A stretch of 7,487 nucleotides of DNA. It comes from Chloroflexota bacterium (lineage in GTDB: Bacteria; Chloroflexota; Limnocylindria; Limnocylindrales; CSP1-4). Both the position numbers and the translations under genes were made by a program. How positions within the stretch are numbered: the stretch's first letter is position 1; every line of letters starts with the position of its first letter. The notes below the pieces were generated by a model. That model was not told the origin of the DNA. It ran no database searches and saw only the letters and a program-made list of their open reading frames with translations. Below are positions 5,913 through 7,487 of the stretch, one piece after another. The stretch spans positions 1 to 7,487 of the forward strand of contig JACDBP010000095.1 in the NCBI GenBank assembly GCA_013694835.1, given 5' to 3'.

Positions 5913-6938
5913 TTGCGGCTGTACTTCAGCACCGTCATCCGCGCAGCGCCGCCGAGCCAGGGTGGCACGCTCGTCAGCCTTGACTGGGCGACGAAGCGCG
6001 TGGAGAGCACCACCGTCATCGCGCCGACCGACCCGTCCTTCGAGGATCTCAACCCGCGCGGCAACACCCGTGGCGGCCGCGGCATCGCGCGGGTCGGAGA
6101 CGACCTCGTCGTCGCCAGCTACCACACGCTGCTGCGGTTCGGGCCGGGTCTGGAGCTGCGCGGCCGCGCCAGCAACGGGCTCATGGTCGGTATCCACGAG
6201 GTCGATGCAACCGGCGACGGTGCCTCGATCTGGATCGCCTCGACGGCCGTGGACGCGGCCCTTCGTGTCCGGGTGGACAACGGCGAGATCCTCGACCAGC
6301 GCTGGCCACGCGAGCACCCTGGGATCCAGGCGGCCCTCGGTGTCGCCCCGCGCCCCATCGACAAGTCCGCCGACAACAGGGGGCGCCACCTGGAGCCCGT
6401 GGAGTCGACGGATCCGCGCCACCTCCATCTGAACGCCGTCAACGCCCGCGGGGGCAGGTTGCTGGCGCTATTCCACTCGCAGGCCGTGATCGCCGACCTG
6501 GACAGCGGCAAGGTCCTGGTGCGCCATCCATCGCTCCACCGCGCCCATAACCTGGTCGTCACCGAGGAGCGCGTGGCGATCGTCAACGACACGTACGGTC
6601 GGACGATCCGCTTCTTCGACCTCGCGTCCGGTGACCTTGTCCGGACGATCGACCTGATGAGCTTCCCATGGGTCCAGGACCTCGACCGATCGTTCGGTCG
6701 CGTCTCCCCGGTGGCCCGCATCCGACGTCGGATGGGCCTCGGCCGTCCCGTCGTTGCACGCCCGCTCTTCGTCCGGGGGCTGGCCCGGGCGGACGGACGG
6801 CTGTACGTCGGGCTGTCGCCGGCCTCGATCCTGGAGATCGACGAGGCGAGTGGTCGGCTGGTGGACTGCTACGGCCACTCCCGGAACGTGAACGAGGCCG
6901 TGCACGGCCTCTACGTCGAGCCGGCCGATCCGGCCTGA
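5913..6938 (+). CDS. Beta-propeller-like protein of unknown function
   Basis: This 341-residue protein starts with TTG. It shows repeated units of the form residue-to-strand, V/L-rich strand, then small turn, as in NHL or WD-like propellers. These lie at about residues 53-76 (GGRGIARVGDDLVVASY), 93-119 (GIHEVDATG...IWIAST), 171-202 (LHLNAVNARGGRLLALFHSQ), 209-243 (HRAHNLVVTEERVAIVNDTYG then IRFFDLASGDLV) and 286-317 (FVRGLARADGRLYVGLSP then ILEIDEASGRLV). The conserved LHLN, AHNL, VRGLA and VHGLYV stretches resemble DUF4915-type uncharacterised proteins, but I cannot confirm the family. There is no signal peptide or membrane segment, so it is probably cytoplasmic. It is divergent from the GDP-mannose genes across 123 bases and could share their control region. 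A link to glycan metabolism is only positional. Confidence 0.75.
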   Translation: MRLYFSTVIRAAPPSQGGTLVSLDWATKRVESTTVIAPTDPSFEDLNPRGNTRGGRGIARVGDDLVVASYHTLLRFGPGLELRGRASNGLMVGIHEVDATGDGASIWIASTAVDAALRVRVDNGEILDQRWPREHPGIQAALGVAPRPIDKSADNRGRHLEPVESTDPRHLHLNAVNARGGRLLALFHSQAVIADLDSGKVLVRHPSLHRAHNLVVTEERVAIVNDTYGRTIRFFDLASGDLVRTIDLMSFPWVQDLDRSFGRVSPVARIRRRMGLGRPVVARPLFVRGLARADGRLYVGLSPASILEIDEASGRLVDCYGHSRNVNEAVHGLYVEPADPA

Positions 6939-6978
6939 GCCGGCGGCGGGACGTCACGCCGCTCCGTCTTTCCACCTG

Positions 6979-6991
6979 AGGGCGCCGCCCT
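6979..6991. terminator. Small hairpin between convergent propeller and metK genes
   Basis: AGGGC (6979-6983) pairs with GCCCT (6987-6991) around a GCC loop, in the 57-base gap between two converging genes. The position suits termination, but the stem is short and no T-run follows, so support is weak. Confidence 0.25.
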
Positions 6992-6995
6992 TGGG

Positions 6996-7420
<425 letters not shown>

Positions 7421-7430
<10 letters not shown>

Positions 7431-7487
7431 GACAAGATGGCCGACCAGATCTCCGACGCCATCCTCGACGCCGCACTCGCCGGTGAT
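7421..7487 (+). pseudogene. metK: S-adenosylmethionine synthetase N-terminal fragment, opposite strand
   Basis: In the + frame starting with GGC at 7422 this reads G, HPDKMADQISDAILD, then AALAGD to the window end. This is the highly conserved N-terminal MetK motif (E. coli about residues 13-34, GHPDKIADQISDA), including the catalytic His and the metal-binding Asp (His14 and Asp16 in E. coli). The start codon and first dozen residues are missing: to the left the sequence switches to the - strand MetK C-terminal part. The fragment is open at the right edge and may continue beyond it. Confidence 0.85.

Noticed and set aside
4725..6428. Upstream extension of the guanylyltransferase to position 6428
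   Set aside because: The nucleotidyltransferase motif begins directly at Met 5789, and the extension is antisense to the propeller gene.
5845..6432. Alternative + strand frame starting near 5845, overlapping the propeller gene
   Set aside because: Its translation is Arg/Ser/Pro-rich without repeats, while the frame from TTG 5913 shows propeller-type repeats.
7431..7487. - strand read-through continuing metK upstream of 7430
   Set aside because: The frame is open but the residues do not fit MetK (a DTYGG-type sequence is expected). The same bases match the MetK N terminus on the + strand.

Overview
The window is very GC-rich, uses GTG and TTG starts beside ATG, and has good Shine-Dalgarno sequences. 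It carries a secreted metzincin, an S/T/P-linker lipoprotein, a small SWIM zinc-finger protein and a bifunctional PGI/PMI. This suits a high-GC soil or freshwater bacterium, most likely Chloroflexota, with Actinomycetota as the alternative. That assignment is inferred from gene style, not from a marker gene. Genes are cut at both ends, so this is probably a contig or contig fragment.

Layout, left to right. (1) On the + strand, the 3' part of a secreted zinc metalloprotease (<1-767) is followed after 15 bases by a lipoprotein gene (783-1451), probably in one transcript. (2) A short convergent gap (1452-1555) holds two adjacent GC-rich hairpins. (3) On the - strand, 5789 down to 1556, lie four genes in transcription order: mannose-1-phosphate guanylyltransferase, phosphomannomutase/phosphoglucomutase, bifunctional phosphoglucose/phosphomannose isomerase, and a 97-residue SWIM zinc-finger protein. 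The first two overlap by four bases (GTGA), the third starts 5 bases after the second, and the fourth follows a 171-base gap. (4) A divergent 123-base gap leads to a + strand beta-propeller-like protein with a TTG start (5913-6938). (5) The right end holds the C-terminal third of S-adenosylmethionine synthetase on the - strand (6996-7430).

The first three - strand genes make a complete route from fructose-6-phosphate to GDP-mannose: isomerase to mannose-6-P, mutase to mannose-1-P, guanylyltransferase to GDP-mannose. Gene order is the reverse of reaction order. GDP-mannose would feed cell-surface glycans or protein glycosylation, but no glycosyltransferase is in view.

The most unusual structure is at the right edge. 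The - strand MetK C-terminal part ends abruptly at about 7430, and from 7421 to the window end the + strand encodes the MetK N-terminal motif (HPDK...). The two halves of one gene are thus joined in opposite orientation through a 10-base sequence compatible with both. This looks like a fold-back chimera (amplification or assembly artefact) or, less likely, a real inversion. I see no convincing new biological system here. Apart from this junction, the points worth checking are a degenerate metzincin motif, a low-complexity extension on the mutase, a possible leaderless promoter, and two uncharacterised genes (SWIM and propeller).
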